Positions 10,649 to 22,520 of a stretch of 64,000 bases of DNA are shown piece after piece (positions within the stretch are counted from its first letter, which is position 1; each line of letters starts with the position of its first letter). This DNA comes from Vandiemenella viatica (taxonomy: Eukaryota > Arthropoda > Insecta > Orthoptera > Morabidae). The stretch lies in assembly GCA_031002005.1 (NCBI GenBank), contig JARYHS010013630.1, positions 237,157,539 to 237,221,538 of the forward strand. Direction: 5' to 3'. Both the position numbers and the translations under genes were made by a program. Under the pieces are notes generated by a model. It was not told the DNA's origin and searched no databases. It saw only the letters and a list, made by a program, of their open reading frames with translations.

Positions 10649-10897
10649 ATTTTTTTTCTTTGGTAATGGCTTTACGCCTCGCCGACGTCCAGGACTTTAG
10701 AGACATAAAAGGACTGAGGGCAATGAACAAGGAGGGTTTCGGTCATGGCCTTGTGAAATAACCGTCGCGGCATTCACCTGGTGTGATTTGAGAAAAGAAT
10801 GGAAAAACCAAATCTCGTTTTCCGGACCGGGAATCGAACCCGCGTCCTTCCGAATGTAAGATCAGACCGTTACCGTTCACCCACCACGCTCGGTTCT
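10649..10897 (-). mobile_element. SINE family 1, nearly full-length
   Basis: Minus-strand copy from a T-run (its A tail) at 10649 through GGCTTTACGCCTCGCCGACG, GTCATGGCCTTGTG, CACCTGGTGTGATTTG, the complemented B box GGGAATCGAACCC and the head ending CCACCACGCTCGG at 10892. A short direct repeat AATTTATA lies on both sides (10640-10647 and 10898-10905), a likely target-site duplication. Confidence 0.9.
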
Positions 10898-11610
10898 AAT
10901 TTATAGCGTCGTGTCCCCAACAGTATTAGAAACATGATGCGCCTCTGCATTTTAACAATTTCTCTTCCTCAAATTTTATTGCCACATTCCTACGTCTATC
11001 TGAGAGCTAGATCAAACCTGCATTAAATATTGCTTCGTGTTTTATAAAATATTCACTTTATTTGCTGACGATGTGTATACATTGAGATGTTGTGACTCAA
11101 AACCATTGATTGAATTTAGGATATCCAAGGTACTAATGAAAGAGAATTTGTAACACCAGAAATCGAAGCTTTGTTACAACCAGAAGCCTGTTTTATGAAA
11201 CCCATTATAAAGGAAAATTAATTGGTTATACATCCAGCGCAAAGGGAATTTGTCATACAGTATAATAACAGATCTGTTTCAGCCATACAAGAAATTTTGA
11301 TTGGTAAATAATAACTGTCGACAGTAAAGAAATTATGGTCATTCCACCTTGCTGAAATAAGGTTAATTACAATAATATGAACACCTGGAAGGTGAGATAA
11401 TTTATTGTGCATGATACTGGTGGGAACATACAACGAAAAGAAAACCAGAAACTTTACAAGCGTTTTAGTATACACTGAATTACCATAAGTCATGGGATAG
11501 AAAGATGCAAATATCGAGATGGCGGTAGCACCGCAGAAGGAACGTATACATATTCTGTACAGTGTTGGGGCTTTCATTTGTACTCTCGTGAGTTGTGTGC
11601 ATTGTTTTAG
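10898..11610. other. AT-rich region upstream of the Tc1 relic
   Basis: No independent feature. A 132-codon minus-strand ORF at 11218-11616 has no recognisable motif and overlaps what may be the 5' part of the Tc1-like element. I could not find the Tc1 inverted repeat. Confidence 0.35.
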
Positions 11611-11611
11611 C

Positions 11612-13210
11612 TGCACGACATGAATTAACAGACTTTGAACGGGGAATGGTTTTTGGCGCTAGAAGCATGGGACATTCCATTTAGGAAATTGTTCTTAAAT
11701 TAAACATCTCTCGGTGCATAGTGTAAGGAAAGTGCCATGAATATGTAATTTCCGACCCTACCTCCCGCCGTGGACAACGCAGTGACAGTCAACGTTTACC
11801 TAATAACCGAGACGAGTGATATCTGAATTGAGGTGTCAGTGTTCACGGACAGACAATACAGCACTAAATGTGGGCCGTACGGCAGACGCGAAGGTTTGGT
11901 GATGATGGGATACGACCGCAGAAGACCCACAAAAGGCCATCGGCTGCAGTGGGTCTTCTGGGCTCGTGTACATAGTTGGAACCTAGATGATTGGAAAAAG
12001 GTGGTCTGATGAGTCATGATTCCATTTTAAAAGCGAATATTAGGGTTCTAGAATGGCGCAGACACCATGAGGCCGTGGACTCAGGTTGTCAGGTAAGGCA
12101 TTGTACAAACTGGTGATGGCTCCATCCTGATTTAGGCTGTGTTCACATGGCATGGTCTGGTACGTATGGTCAAACTGAACCAACTAGTCTTTACTTTATT
12201 CATATTAAATGGACTTGCGAAAGTTTGTAATTGACTGGTAAGCAAATAATTATACCGCAACGCAGTTACTTTTGGTGTTGCTTTATTACGATTTGCGTGA
12301 CGCGTTTCGAGACCTCAGTCTCATTTTCAAACGCAAAATTAATACATTTTTAATGATTAAGGATATATGTTATTATACAACAGAGATTGTATAATAACAT
12401 ATTTCCTTAATTATGTCGTATATAATCTTTGTTTATTCTATATTAGATGTACTGAATTATCTTTGTTTAGGTAACGCACTTTCAAACAATGTATTTCATA
12501 TAATACCTTTATTTAATGTATTGAGAATGTGCACGTGTAAATTTCTATGATGGCATGTTTCAAGAAGCCTTCAAAAACGTAAGTTCGATTAGAAAATTAT
12601 TCCATATCTACCTGATTACATTCTTGATCTAGTACAGCACTCCAAAAAAATTTTATTTCCAGGAAAACTAAAAAAGTTTTATCAATGCCCAAGAGAAACA
12701 AACACAAGCACTTCGCACATTAAAAATGTACTAATTTTGCGTTTGAAAATGAGACTGAGGTCTCGAAACGCGTCACGCAAATCGTAATAAAACAACACCA
12801 AAAGTAACTGCGTTGCGGTAAAATTATTTGCTCACATGAACCAACTAGTGATTGGAAATGGTTACGTTCAGCTTCTTGGAGATAGCATGCAGTCATTAAT
12901 TGCCTTCGTGTTCCCAAATAATGATGGACTTATTCAAGACGACAATGAGCGATGTTACGGGGTCAAAATCTGGACAATTTCAGCGAATGATTTGGTCACC
13001 TACATCACCAGACATGAATTCAATCCAAGATATCTGGAACACGGTAAAATAGTCAGTTCGAGCACAACGTCCAAGACTGGCAACACTTTCGCAATTATGG
13101 GCGACATGGATGAATATTTCCTGCGGGGACTTCCGAGGACTTGCACAGTCAATGTCAAGTCGGGATGCTGCAGAATGGAGCCCCACCAGATATTCGGAAG
13201 TATCCCATGA
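11612..13210 (+). pseudogene. Tc1-like transposase, interrupted and decayed
   Basis: The frame gives ELTDFERGMVFGARSMG (11623-11673), the N-terminal helix-turn-helix region, then a shortened spacer, NLDDWKKV with SDES and FHFKSEY at 11985-12040 (the WSDES.F catalytic block, frameshifted with an in-frame stop), IWAVFTWHG-like sequence at 12130-12155, and after an insertion QLVIGNGYVQLLGD and FVFPNNDGLIQDDNERC (12910-12955, second catalytic Asp). The last block SPDMNSIQDIW at 13005-13037 has Gln (13026-13028) where the family has the third acidic residue. With these lesions it is inactive. A 648-bp insertion lies at 12189-12836. The family assignment follows motif order in Tc1/mariner DD(E/D) transposases. 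Confidence 0.85.
12189..12836. mobile_element. Fold-back insertion with 13-bp target duplication
   Basis: A 648-bp insert cuts the Tc1 relic. The 13-mer TGAACCAACTAGT occurs at 12176-12188 and 12837-12849, and removing the insert with one copy restores continuous Tc1 reading. Arms of about 100 bp (12241-12347 and 12724-12834) are inverted copies, both containing ACGCGTTTCGAGACCTCAGT or its complement. About 50 bp lie outside the left arm. A second hairpin with 25-bp arms sits inside at 12356-12411. No ORF is recognisable. The long duplication and asymmetric arms fit a retroposon such as a rearranged Penelope-like element, or a MULE/fold-back DNA element; undecided. Confidence 0.75.
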
Positions 13211-13215
13211 AGTTT

Positions 13216-13779
13216 CACACATCTGTGTAATATTATGAACCTGCCATACGAAGGCTTCTACAATTCATACCGATTAACCACTCATTTTGAATTCGTTGGT
13301 AAAGTTTGGGGAAGCATTTTGCTGTAGGGATCATTCCTAATAAGGAATGACGGAAACAGTTTGGTTGAGGATAGGCATCTGTATGATGTTGACAAACAAC
13401 CCAACCAAACAGATATGGATTTTGTCGCAGTTCAAGGAACTATATTTCTAAATAGCTCAGCGAACAGTGAAAACTGACTTGATTATTGAATTTTCTTCAT
13501 CACTCAGGTTTTTTTTGTGTTTGAGTACAGAGTATTTAGTTACCTTTTAGGCAATTTACATTTTACATTCATAACAGTGATAAGTTCTGTTTTCATGCTT
13601 AATATTTGTGATTAACATGACTGGATGATTTTCGTTGTATTAGATGGAGTGTGGTAGGTTAAAGCACTCAGAGAAATCCATGTTACATGTTTTATTTATA
13701 TTTTTTTAACTGAGGGGCATTTTATAAATAAATCATGTAATCTGTTCACGTTTGATTTGCATTCACTCCATACAATTAT
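13216..13779. other. No recognisable feature
   Basis: AT-rich spacer following the Tc1 relic. The Tc1 right inverted repeat was not identified. Confidence 0.35.
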
Positions 13780-13814
13780 AAAAAAAAATAAAAAATATAA
13801 ATAAATAAATAAAT
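13780..13814. repeat. A-rich / (AAAT)n microsatellite
   Basis: An A-run followed by ATAAATAAATAAATAAATAA-type repeats. It could be the tail of an unrecognised retroposon. Confidence 0.8.
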
Positions 13815-13952
13815 CACAGAATTTGTGTCGGAGTATTTGTCATGTGTGCATAACAGGGATAATCTACAAAGTAATCAAAGTACTTTGTTGTTTATACAAA
13901 CACTTCGCAAATATTTGGCTTCTAGGTATTGTGATGATAATTTTTTTCTTTA

Positions 13953-14552
13953 TTAGCTGCACCCGCGACTTCATCCACGTGTAATTTTATATTTGTATTG
14001 TAAATTCACAGATAAACTAACAAAGAACTATAGCCCTGCCAGTATTTTTCGTTTTCTTGCAGCTTTATTTCTCTTTCTGAATTTATATTGTAAGCAGTGC
14101 TTCAATCATCCTTGAAACTACCACTAATTGAAAAGCGGGTAACCTTCAAAGTTGTTCACATGGCTTCTCTGCAAGCAATATATGAAGTGATGTTGTCTGG
14201 CATGTGTACGAACAGATTCCTTTAATAGCACGTCATTATAAACTATGATACAAAAAACCCGTACAAAGTCGCAAAATTTTAAAAACATTTTGATTGCCAT
14301 AAAGTTTCGCATCTTTATATATAAAATCCATTGTGCATGAGTAAACCGCATCATCCATGACGAAGCACTGAACCTATTACTATGGCTTTCTCGCAGTTGA
14401 AATGCCTAACAGATTCCAGAGCCACATACCGGAATTATACAAAACCTTTCGCTCTACGTTAATAACAGTTCGTGTAAATATGGCCTCAATCGGTCCAATG
14501 ATTTGTCCGTGATGATGAGGGTTATGCACGGCTAGGATTTTATATATAAAGA
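13953..14552 (-). mobile_element. Non-autonomous Helitron, minus strand
   Basis: Read on the minus strand the element starts TCTTTATATATAAAATCC (complement of 14552 downwards) and ends GATGAAGTCGCGGGTGCAGC followed by TAA, so the last bases are CTAA (13953-13956). A TC start and CTRR end with insertion between A and T is the Helitron rule and holds here: A precedes TC, and T follows CTAA. The GAAGTCGCGGG end is common to many insect Helitrons. The interior has one 76-codon minus frame with no recognised domain. About 600 bp, so non-autonomous. Confidence 0.65.
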
Positions 14553-16572
14553 TATCTCCATGTAATTAGATTCTATTTGATTTGTAGACGAGTAGAATGG
14601 GAAATACGTAGGCTATCACACAAGTTTTATTTACGCAGCTTCGCTCCAGGTCACAAGTCAGTACTGAAGCAAGAAACATAACTACGGACTTGACAGGTAG
14701 TCGACACGAAGCTTAAAAGCTAAAAATTTAAAATGAAGTGAGTAATAATCAAAAAAATTGTCGTATTATTTCTCCGTATTAGTCATCAAGTTTAAAACCT
14801 TCCCAACCAAATAGTGCGTCACCTCTTGCGACAGCCCTGATTTGGTTTGGTGACAGGCGTTGAAAATACTCCATGAAACTGGGTTCGGCCAAACATAATA
14901 TCCCTATTTGCAGCAATGACGTGCTGGGGAGTGCCCGCCTGGGAAGGTTTGGCCTGATGACTATGCCGCACTCCAAGGTGCGGCCGCAAACTTAGCTCTC
15001 AAGCGAACACGCTCCAAATACACTGGCGGAGCTTCAACTTCTTGGCGCTTCGTAAGAGCAACCCAAACTAATTTCTTCCTTTCCGAGTTCTCACATACAA
15101 CATGCTAAAAGGCTCTGTCTCCAAATTCCTCTATCGTCTTTTGAAGGAATGAAAATTACTTACAGTTTTAAGATTTTATTTAATGTTCAGTTCTTAAAGA
15201 ACGACAACCAATACTGTTACACTGATACTCAATCCTGTCATTTACTGAGCCATAGCGAGATGACAGATAAACTAAGATAAATATGCAGAAATGTCAAAAA
15301 TAAAGTGGCTACAATACAAGTATGAAGAAAAAGATAAAGATACGTTTGTAGCAAACAAAGGAGATATATAGGAATTATCATACTATACTTAAATTGAAAA
15401 AAAGAGAAAATACATTAACATGGGATATTTGTCCAATACAAGTAGAAATGAGAACAGAGGGAATAAATACATATAGAAATTGAAGGCTGTCAACAATATG
15501 AATAAAAATTACAATGGGGGGGAAAGGTTGATTTTGATTAAATAGGAGCTGCAACTAAAAACAGAAATCGACAAGGATCTGACAGTTTAAAAAAAATGCA
15601 ATCGGAGTAGATGAATTTTTTTGTTTATTTTTTAGAATTACTAACAAATTCAAAAGAAAAACGAATTAAATAATATCCATTTGATATCTTGGAGGTTACA
15701 AGAAAGATATCATCGTATTTGCGTAAAAGAATTTTATGTACTCAGCAGAAAAATACACAGTCTTATGCATAATCTATAAATAGGTAAAAACAACGACTAT
15801 GTTTCCTTTTCTTTCATATATTTCATGATGTTTATTATTGGAACTTGTCAGTATATATTATATAAACAAAAGCTGTAGTATATTTTATTAAACCCATACA
15901 CTGTTTTGAGGTACGTCGAGGTTTACACATTTTCTTATATAACTTAGTAGGAATAAAAAGTATGCTGCATATTAATGCATGAAAAATACTATCATTTTGT
16001 GTAAGTTTTTGTGCACTCCACATGAAAATTTAAAAAATTACGGTTTTGGCTTCAGAATCACTGACAACCATGAAAGATGAAAATAAAAATTATCCTATAC
16101 CTTAACCAATGACGTAAGTTATCACTATGTGTGATTCCATTTAAATATATTCACTAGTATCAGCGTAATGCGCGCAGACAGAGACAGGCAGACAGATAAA
16201 AATTCCTAACTTAAAGGTTTTCATCTTTCTATCATCAGACTGTTTGTAAACAAAAGTTCCACATTAAAACACGATTTTTTAATATTTAAAAATGTAATGT
16301 TATCTTAGTCACTCTGCGAATCACCACAGCAGAACTTGTTTCTTTGGCAGACAGTTTGTGTATGGTATACAATAAGTTACTCTAAATCTCTCAATAGCAG
16401 ATTAACTGGGTGAGATTCTACCATTGTGGTAGAGCTGATATAGGTCTTTCTTTTCTTTAATAAAAAATAGCTGAACTCCTTTCTGTTCTTCTTCCGACCC
16501 CCTTCCCGTCGGGCGGAGAGTCTCTCTGATCCCTAAAGCGCCAAGTGATGCCATGAGGTAGCCTGGGTCACT
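14553..16572. other. AT-rich intergenic stretch
   Basis: A 65-codon minus-strand frame at 14779-14976 lies in a less AT-rich patch, but no family is recognised. The rest, including purine-rich sequence at 15290-15560, has no supported feature. Confidence 0.35.
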
Positions 16573-16735
16573 GATATAGTTGGTCGAGCGGTATCGCTGT
16601 GGCTTGGTATTCGGGAGGATCGTGGTCCGGTTATTTTGATTTGGGTTTTTTCCAAAAAAATCCCAAAAACACTCTAAGGAGATGCGAATACGGTTCCTTT
16701 AAACGGACATGGCCAAATTCTACCCCTTTATCATT
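16573..16735 (+). mobile_element. SINE family 1-related, divergent copy
   Basis: The head reads TAGTTGGTCGAGCGGTATCG (A-box-like) and GGTATTCGGGAGGATCGTGG. The body reads TTTGGGTTTTTTCC, ACACTCTAAGGAGATGCGAA and GGACATGGCCAAATTC. The B box is damaged. The sequence after 16735 is not clearly SINE. Confidence 0.7.
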
Positions 16736-17530
16736 GTACTCATTCACCTGGCTGTAAAGGGTCGTTGCAATCTTACATCTGCCTGTCTCCTAGATTTTAC
16801 GGAGGAGGGATGAAACGTAAAAAAAGAGAAAAAAATGAATAAGATGAACTTAGGATTGATTACCCAAAAAAGGTTTTTGAGATCCTGCATCAGGCTTAGT
16901 TCTTGAGCTTCACTCTGGAGAACGAAACATTAAGAAAATTCAACACAAGCAAAATAAAAGAAGGAGCTGCAAGTTATTACGCAGTTACAGAGGTCAGCAA
17001 TAAAAAAAAGGTTTGATAATTATTTCCCAAATAGCCTTTAGTTTAATAAATAGCTATATATCAATTTAGAGTAAATTAAAGGAAGTAAGGTGGAAAAAAA
17101 GTGTCATGAGGTTTTAACAATTTAAAAAAAAAAAAAAAATTATATGTCTCTAAGGAAAAACTTGAGATATAGCTTCCTTAAAATCTGGAAGTATTTCCTG
17201 TAATTGTTGTTTAAATAAGTAATTTAAAACAAAAACAATTTATCCATGAAAATCTGTATCAACTGCATATGAATTACTTCTCTTTGCGGCCGGAATAGGA
17301 AACCAAGTCAAAAGAAAACTAATGTTATTAATTTATTTTCAGATTCACCGGCATTACAACAGATTGAAATATGCTCCAGTTAAGATCGACATAACGTTAA
17401 TCATTTGTTAATATCGAATAACTTTTTGTTATTCGTTATTCTAAACATACGCAAGATCACTGAATAATAACTCTCTGTTACAAGATATTCTGCCTGGAGA
17501 TACAATGGTTTCATCAGCCGAAAGAATTCA
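16736..17530. other. AT-rich spacer with a 16-A run
   Basis: Contains an uninterrupted A-run at 17124-17139. No coding or repeat identity. Confidence 0.35.
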
Positions 17531-17946
17531 CATTTGAATTCAACATTGTCTTGGGATAACGCCGCGGATTTGTTCTGTTTATCGCCCAAGCGGCCGGTTC
17601 TTTTCATTTCATTGTTCCGACATCCACGCCAGCACAGCGGCGTAACGTCCAGAAACTGGGTCGCAATTTCGAATATCTGGCACGCAGCCATTATTTGCCG
17701 ATCCCGCGGCGTCCTCCGCAGGCATCGAGTGATGGCACAACGTTTCATTAGCCTTCCAACGGAATAATGAAGAATTCCATATGACTGCGCTGGTGGCGGC
17801 AGGCCGTTATGACGACAGCCCAAGGCGGCTCTGATTAAAACTCCTCCGCATGAGCCGCGCGAATAATACTTCTTGTTTAACAATAGCAAAACTCCGCATT
17901 GTGTTCTCACTGCGTCTCTAATTACAGGAACCAGATACCGCTCCAA
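17401..17946 (-). other. 181-codon ORF, unrecognised, probably not a gene
   Basis: This is the longest open frame in the window. It begins MERYLVPVIRDAVRTQC and ends in an Asn/Lys-rich tail. I recognise no domain, signal peptide or membrane segment. It is open largely because it crosses GC-rich sequence (fewer chance stops), and a 77-codon and a 63-codon plus-strand frame overlap the same bases. No splice-site or promoter context supports it. It could be an exon of an unknown or lineage-specific gene. Confidence 0.2.
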
Positions 17947-18190
17947 GCCGGCAGAATAATTCCCCGCCTTCCGCTGAATACCTTCGCCGGCGACGATAAA
18001 ATTTCATTGCCACCTCCACAAAAGCCTACGGGGCACATAAATATCCCGCTCGCCTTTTATCAAGTAGCGATAGCTGCTGCACTTGCATGAATCGGTTTGC
18101 CATGTCCCATCAGCATTGAGCCTTGCCGAACAGAAATAACCTCCGTTAGGTAACATCGAGATATCGCCCGCTTCCAGAGGATTCAGCGGA
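17535..18190. other. GC/CpG-rich island 2, possible conserved noncoding element
   Basis: The largest CpG-rich block. From about 18040 onward (AAGTAGCGATAGCTGCTGCA, CATGAATCGG, CCTTGCCGAACAG) it has the mixed composition and short palindromic cores often seen in conserved regulatory DNA. No transposon signature. Function unknown. Confidence 0.35.
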
Positions 18191-19639
18191 AGGTATTATC
18201 TGTACCAGATAAATTCGTGTTCACGTGAAAAGTTATCAGTGCTCCGGAGGAGACTTTTACGACAGTCATAAACCTCGCTTCTGTCCACTTTCATTCATCT
18301 CTGCTGTATTCCTGGAAATGATGATATTTATTATAGCATTAGCTATGGTTCCTTTATCTGGGAAACACAGTGCAATTCACTTGATAAGAAATACTTCAAC
18401 GAAAGTAATTTTCTTAATGGCATTGATCACACTCTTATGGTTAGTTAAAAAATAAACACCAACTGTTAAAAATCCCGTGTAAGGACCCCGAAGAAGTAAT
18501 TCATATGCCGTGAAAAAAAGATAGCTCCTGACCAGCATAAAAATCGTGAAAGAAGCGTATTTTTCTCTCATTCTTTGGAATGATAATTACAGAGAGTTGC
18601 AGCATATCATTGAAGACAGTACGGAAGGAAAACGAGTACCGGTACAAAATAGAGTTTTCTGCAGGTGGAACCTCCGGCGGTAAGTTCACAATTACGGCAT
18701 TCCATCCTTAGAAAGAACAACGGTTAACAAGGAATACTTATCCATGATGGTTAACAAACGCTTCTAACGAATTAATGAGAAAATTAACCCTCTAAACCTC
18801 ACTTCTGCAATTCTTCTGCATTAAACACATGACGATACATTTTAACGCAGAAACTGTGAGCATACATATTGATTTTCGACAGTAAAGCCAGCCAGAAGTC
18901 AATAAGAGCCATAATATTTGACTATTCGTCCAATAATTGTTCAACTTGCCAATCAGGTACCATCTTTTATGGAACAAACAATTTTTTGAAAAATAACAGA
19001 CTGACAAATAATACGAGTATTAACAATTTCACTGACAACTGACTACTGAGACTATGACTTATGTTAGGAATACTTTTAACGACCCCGGCATAGAGAAAAA
19101 TAGTTGCTCGATCAGTTTTAAAACATTTTACGGCGTACTAAAATGCACAATTTTTTATTTTCGTTAAATTTATATAACATTACTCTTGAAACAAAAAGCA
19201 GTAACATTAATGAACTCTTCTACGCTGGTTTTTGGGCACTCACTTTTTCAAATTATGGAGCCCCACTTCCTTTAATCTGAAAGTTTTGTTCCTTGAGAAA
19301 TGGATGTGTGACGTCATGAATAATGTTATTTGTTAGGAAATAAATTTATAGCTTTCACTGAACGTCATGGAAATTATTTTCATTGATATGCTTCGATATA
19401 TTTTCCAGAACCAATAGTCTCACTGTACTAGACAATTACCTCTTTCCTACAGCTGCTGTCTGCTAAAACTGTTCCATAAATTCTGGGTATACATGAACAT
19501 AGTGTATGTTAGATGGTTATTAAATAGAGACATGTTTTAGATGCTATTCCCATTCAAATGTTTAGATTTTTAAATGAACTTTTGTTGACAGTTCTTTTCA
19601 TTGGTACATGTATGTTTACCTTTTAATTACCATTCCATT
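18191..19639. other. AT-rich spacer, nothing recognised
   Basis: Short overlapping frames only, with no repeat or coding identity. Confidence 0.35.
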
Positions 19640-20110
19640 CATTTTTGGAGATGTTTCTCTTTATCATCTTCTATTTTAATCCTATGTTTCATTTGCAGGT
19701 AGTTCATCATAAGATTGGTATACTGTGCACATACACGCCATGCAATTATTTCTTTACGTTCATCTTGCTGTCATTTCTCTATGACTATCTTGCTTTTTAT
19801 ATTTACTTCATTTCTAAAATATCAATTTTACCGTCTTCAGTCTTCATTTTAAACGCATTAATGCAATATTCTTTGATACATCAGTTTTAATTTTTGTCTG
19901 TGGCACAGTTTCCTTTTTTTTTTTTTTTTTCTTGATCAGTGTTTCTTCACTACCGTAGCTTTAATTATGTCTATCCTCGATGTTTCCAAGAATTCAAAAG
20001 TTGGATTAAGTTCTCTCTCATTCAAATAAATATCGTCTTGTTTATACACTTGCAGATGAATTGCTGAATGCTACTTTCCTGTAGTGCAAGTTTTAATCTA
20101 ATGCTCATTT
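19640..20110 (-). pseudogene. Possible LINE spacer-region relic
   Basis: Read on the minus strand, a stretch near 19760-19860 (ILEMK, KSKIVIEK-like, lysine-rich) resembles the spacer between endonuclease and RT in the LINE at 1100-2600 in nucleotide texture and word order. No diagnostic RT block is present. A 17-T run at 19914-19930 lies inside. The call is tentative. Confidence 0.3.
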
Positions 20111-20210
20111 TACTGCCGGATGTGTACTTGCAATAGCGCGGTTGGTAATCGCTTATTTTTATGCTTTTCAGGATAATTCTGCCATTCCAATCTCCTGATT
20201 TGCTAATCTA

Positions 20211-20965
20211 TCCTAATATTATAAATTCGAAAGTAACTCTGTCTTTCTGTCTGTTTGTTGCGTTTTTGACGAATAAACGGTTATACCGATATTGATGAAA
20301 TTTTATAAGGAAATACTTTTTAACAGTAGGACGCATGATATTTTTTGGGATAAATAACATGTTTTGTCATTACAGTTTGAAAACTAGCCAAATGGTGTCA
20401 AAAAGACGGATAGCGTGTGTAAGCATGTAATGTTATATTGTCTACTGAGGCTGTTTTCTCTGCAAGTCTGTTAGTGTATGAAATGCTAATAAATTTCGTT
20501 TACGGATAAAAATTATTATATTGTACAGATGCAGATTTTCACTGCAGCAGCCTATTTTTTTGTGTCTGCGTAAAATAGCATCAGCATATTTTGTCTTCTT
20601 TTTTGGCATGCCTCGCAGGCGTAAATTAGACCTAAGAACACAAGCAGCTGAAGTTATTAGAAACAAAAAATCTGATACTTATGCTGAAGAAAGAAGACAA
20701 AACCAAGCTGAAAGACAACATGTCCTCATTTATCCTCCCGCAGCCCCTCTCCCACCTTTGTTTTTGCTATTTTTAAACGTGTTGTAACTTGATTCTCATT
20801 AATTCATGAGACATATTCCATGGTAGAATGGCGATGGCTTCTCCGTCATATTATCCCCACTCCGTGTTTATTGGGACACCTTTTACGTAACTTAAATCTT
20901 TCTATTGCCAATTCTAGAAAAAAAAATTCTAGGTCCACGCGTTCGAAGTCGCAGATAACGGCTAG
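20211..20965 (+). mobile_element. Helitron family A, short copy with intact ends
   Basis: It starts TCCTAATATTATAAATTCGA after an A at 20210 and ends CGAAGTCGCAGATAACGG then CTAG (20962-20965) before a T, the TC...CTRR, A/T-insertion rule of Helitrons. The first part (AAAGTAACTCTGTC, then TGATGAAATTTTATAAGG, then GGGATAAATAACATG) matches the minus-strand copy at 60078-61690, and the last 60 bp match 48275-48336. It retains the start of a Rep/helicase ORF at 20608. At 755 bp nearly all of that ORF is deleted. Confidence 0.8.
20608..20784 (+). pseudogene. Helitron Rep/helicase N-terminal stub
   Basis: From the ATG at 20608 the frame reads MPRRRKLDLRTQAAEVIRNK and then AEERRQNQAERQH, the basic, RR- and coiled-coil-like leader seen at the start of insect Helitron Rep/helicase proteins. 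About 40 codons after the start it loses resemblance (YPPAAPLPPLFLLF) and stops. The zinc finger, Rep and helicase domains are absent. It sits inside the Helitron at 20211-20965, which supports the assignment. Confidence 0.6.
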
Positions 20966-22520
20966 TTTAATATAAATTCCACTACACTAATGGGTTTAAT
21001 AGATTTTTGCTGTAATCATTTGTCATGCTGGAGACCAGAAACATTGAGCATCATTACACATGACGTTTCTAATGGAAACAACATTTAAAATTAATACATC
21101 ACCATCTGCAAATTGTCTAATATACCCCTATTCATTTTTTTCTAAAGCCTGCCACTGTTGACATGCTTTAACAAATTTCAGGGATTGCACCACCCACTAT
21201 CCGAAGAGGAGTGGCTTCGAACAACGAAAGGGGAAAATTAGAACGGGAAAGCGCTCACCTACTTCACGGTCATTCACCACCAGCCCAGAGATTCAAGTCC
21301 AGAAAAGGCTTTGTGACGGTTGTTTTGGACAGATATACTTATTTGAAAGAATGAGGATTTTTAGGTACATGAAACATTTCATATAGTGGAGCCTCAAGTC
21401 AGAACAGAATGCAGGCGTGAGTGTCAGCGAGATGTTGTTTATTGGTAAAACGCTAATGGCTGACTAAGGAGACATCGCTCCGTTCCGTGACGCAAAACCG
21501 AACTTACGAGGGAGCACAGCGAACCATACTCGCCATACTTTGTCGATCATTACCAACCAGTCAATATGGGCTAATTCTTCGCTAAACTGTGTCTTGTTAG
21601 CTTGCCTCGCCACCAGGCATCCATCGTGTCATTTCGCCATTCAGTCAATAAGTTAACATTCTCTAACAGTCAGTTTGCGCGTCTCAGTCAATGATTAATA
21701 TTTGTAGAGTCTATCGGGAGTTATCCCTACTCTCAACTGTACTCATACAGTCTTCAGTGGTCAATAAAAGGAACTCTAAAGACGATAGTCGCCTACATTA
21801 TTTATTAGGTAGATTCTCAGCTAGGTAATCATTTTGCCCTGCTCTTTCCCTGCCTAAACCGGTTTTCCAGCCGTAACTAATGGAGAGGTCTCAATGATTC
21901 CTGACAATCGACATCTTATTACAGCCCACAAGACATTGCTTAGATGATCAGAAGACATCTTCAAGAAAGAAGACAACGCAAGAGGAATAGAATATTTACC
22001 AAAGGTCCCGAAGGTCAGTAAACTTCCAGCTTAAAGTCTGCTTCCACCAAAAGCCCACAAATTCACCCCCAATTGCTCAAGCTACTTGACAACTTAAGGT
22101 GCGGCACAGGGGGTACAAGCCGGCCATTTACAGCTTCCTAAAAACATCATACGAACTAATTGACTCATTTGAAAAGGCAAAAGTGCCGGAAAAGTAATGT
22201 CACCAACTTCTCAGAGCCACTGAAAGTTGCAGAGCGCATACCACCTGGACATGTTGTAGATTGGAATGTCCAGAGGTCCTTGATTTGCCAACAGAAGTGG
22301 GCAGGTCCAAGGCAAATCTGATGAAATGGGGTTATACTGGCGCTACTGACATTAAGTGAATATAGTGACGACCAAACCATGTAACATATGTGTGAACTAA
22401 GGCTTTCCTGACGTGAAGCTGAAATATAATATTCGCGGGTTCGCTGCCGGATGATGTTTGTGAAAGGCGAACTTCTTCCACCATCTTCAGGTCTCATGCT
22501 CATGCTTTACATCAGAAACT
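20966..22520. other. Mixed-composition spacer, possible old LTR-like sequence
   Basis: Around 21400-21800 the sequence is less AT-rich, with a CAATAAAAGGAACTCTAAAG polyadenylation-like stretch at 21764-21783, as in some LTRs. No matching second LTR, primer-binding site or gag/pol motif was found, so no element is called. Confidence 0.3.

Noticed and set aside
21400..21830. Solo LTR of a gypsy-like retrotransposon
   Set aside because: Only a polyadenylation-like AATAAAAGG and texture suggest it. No TG..CA ends, second LTR or target duplication could be found.
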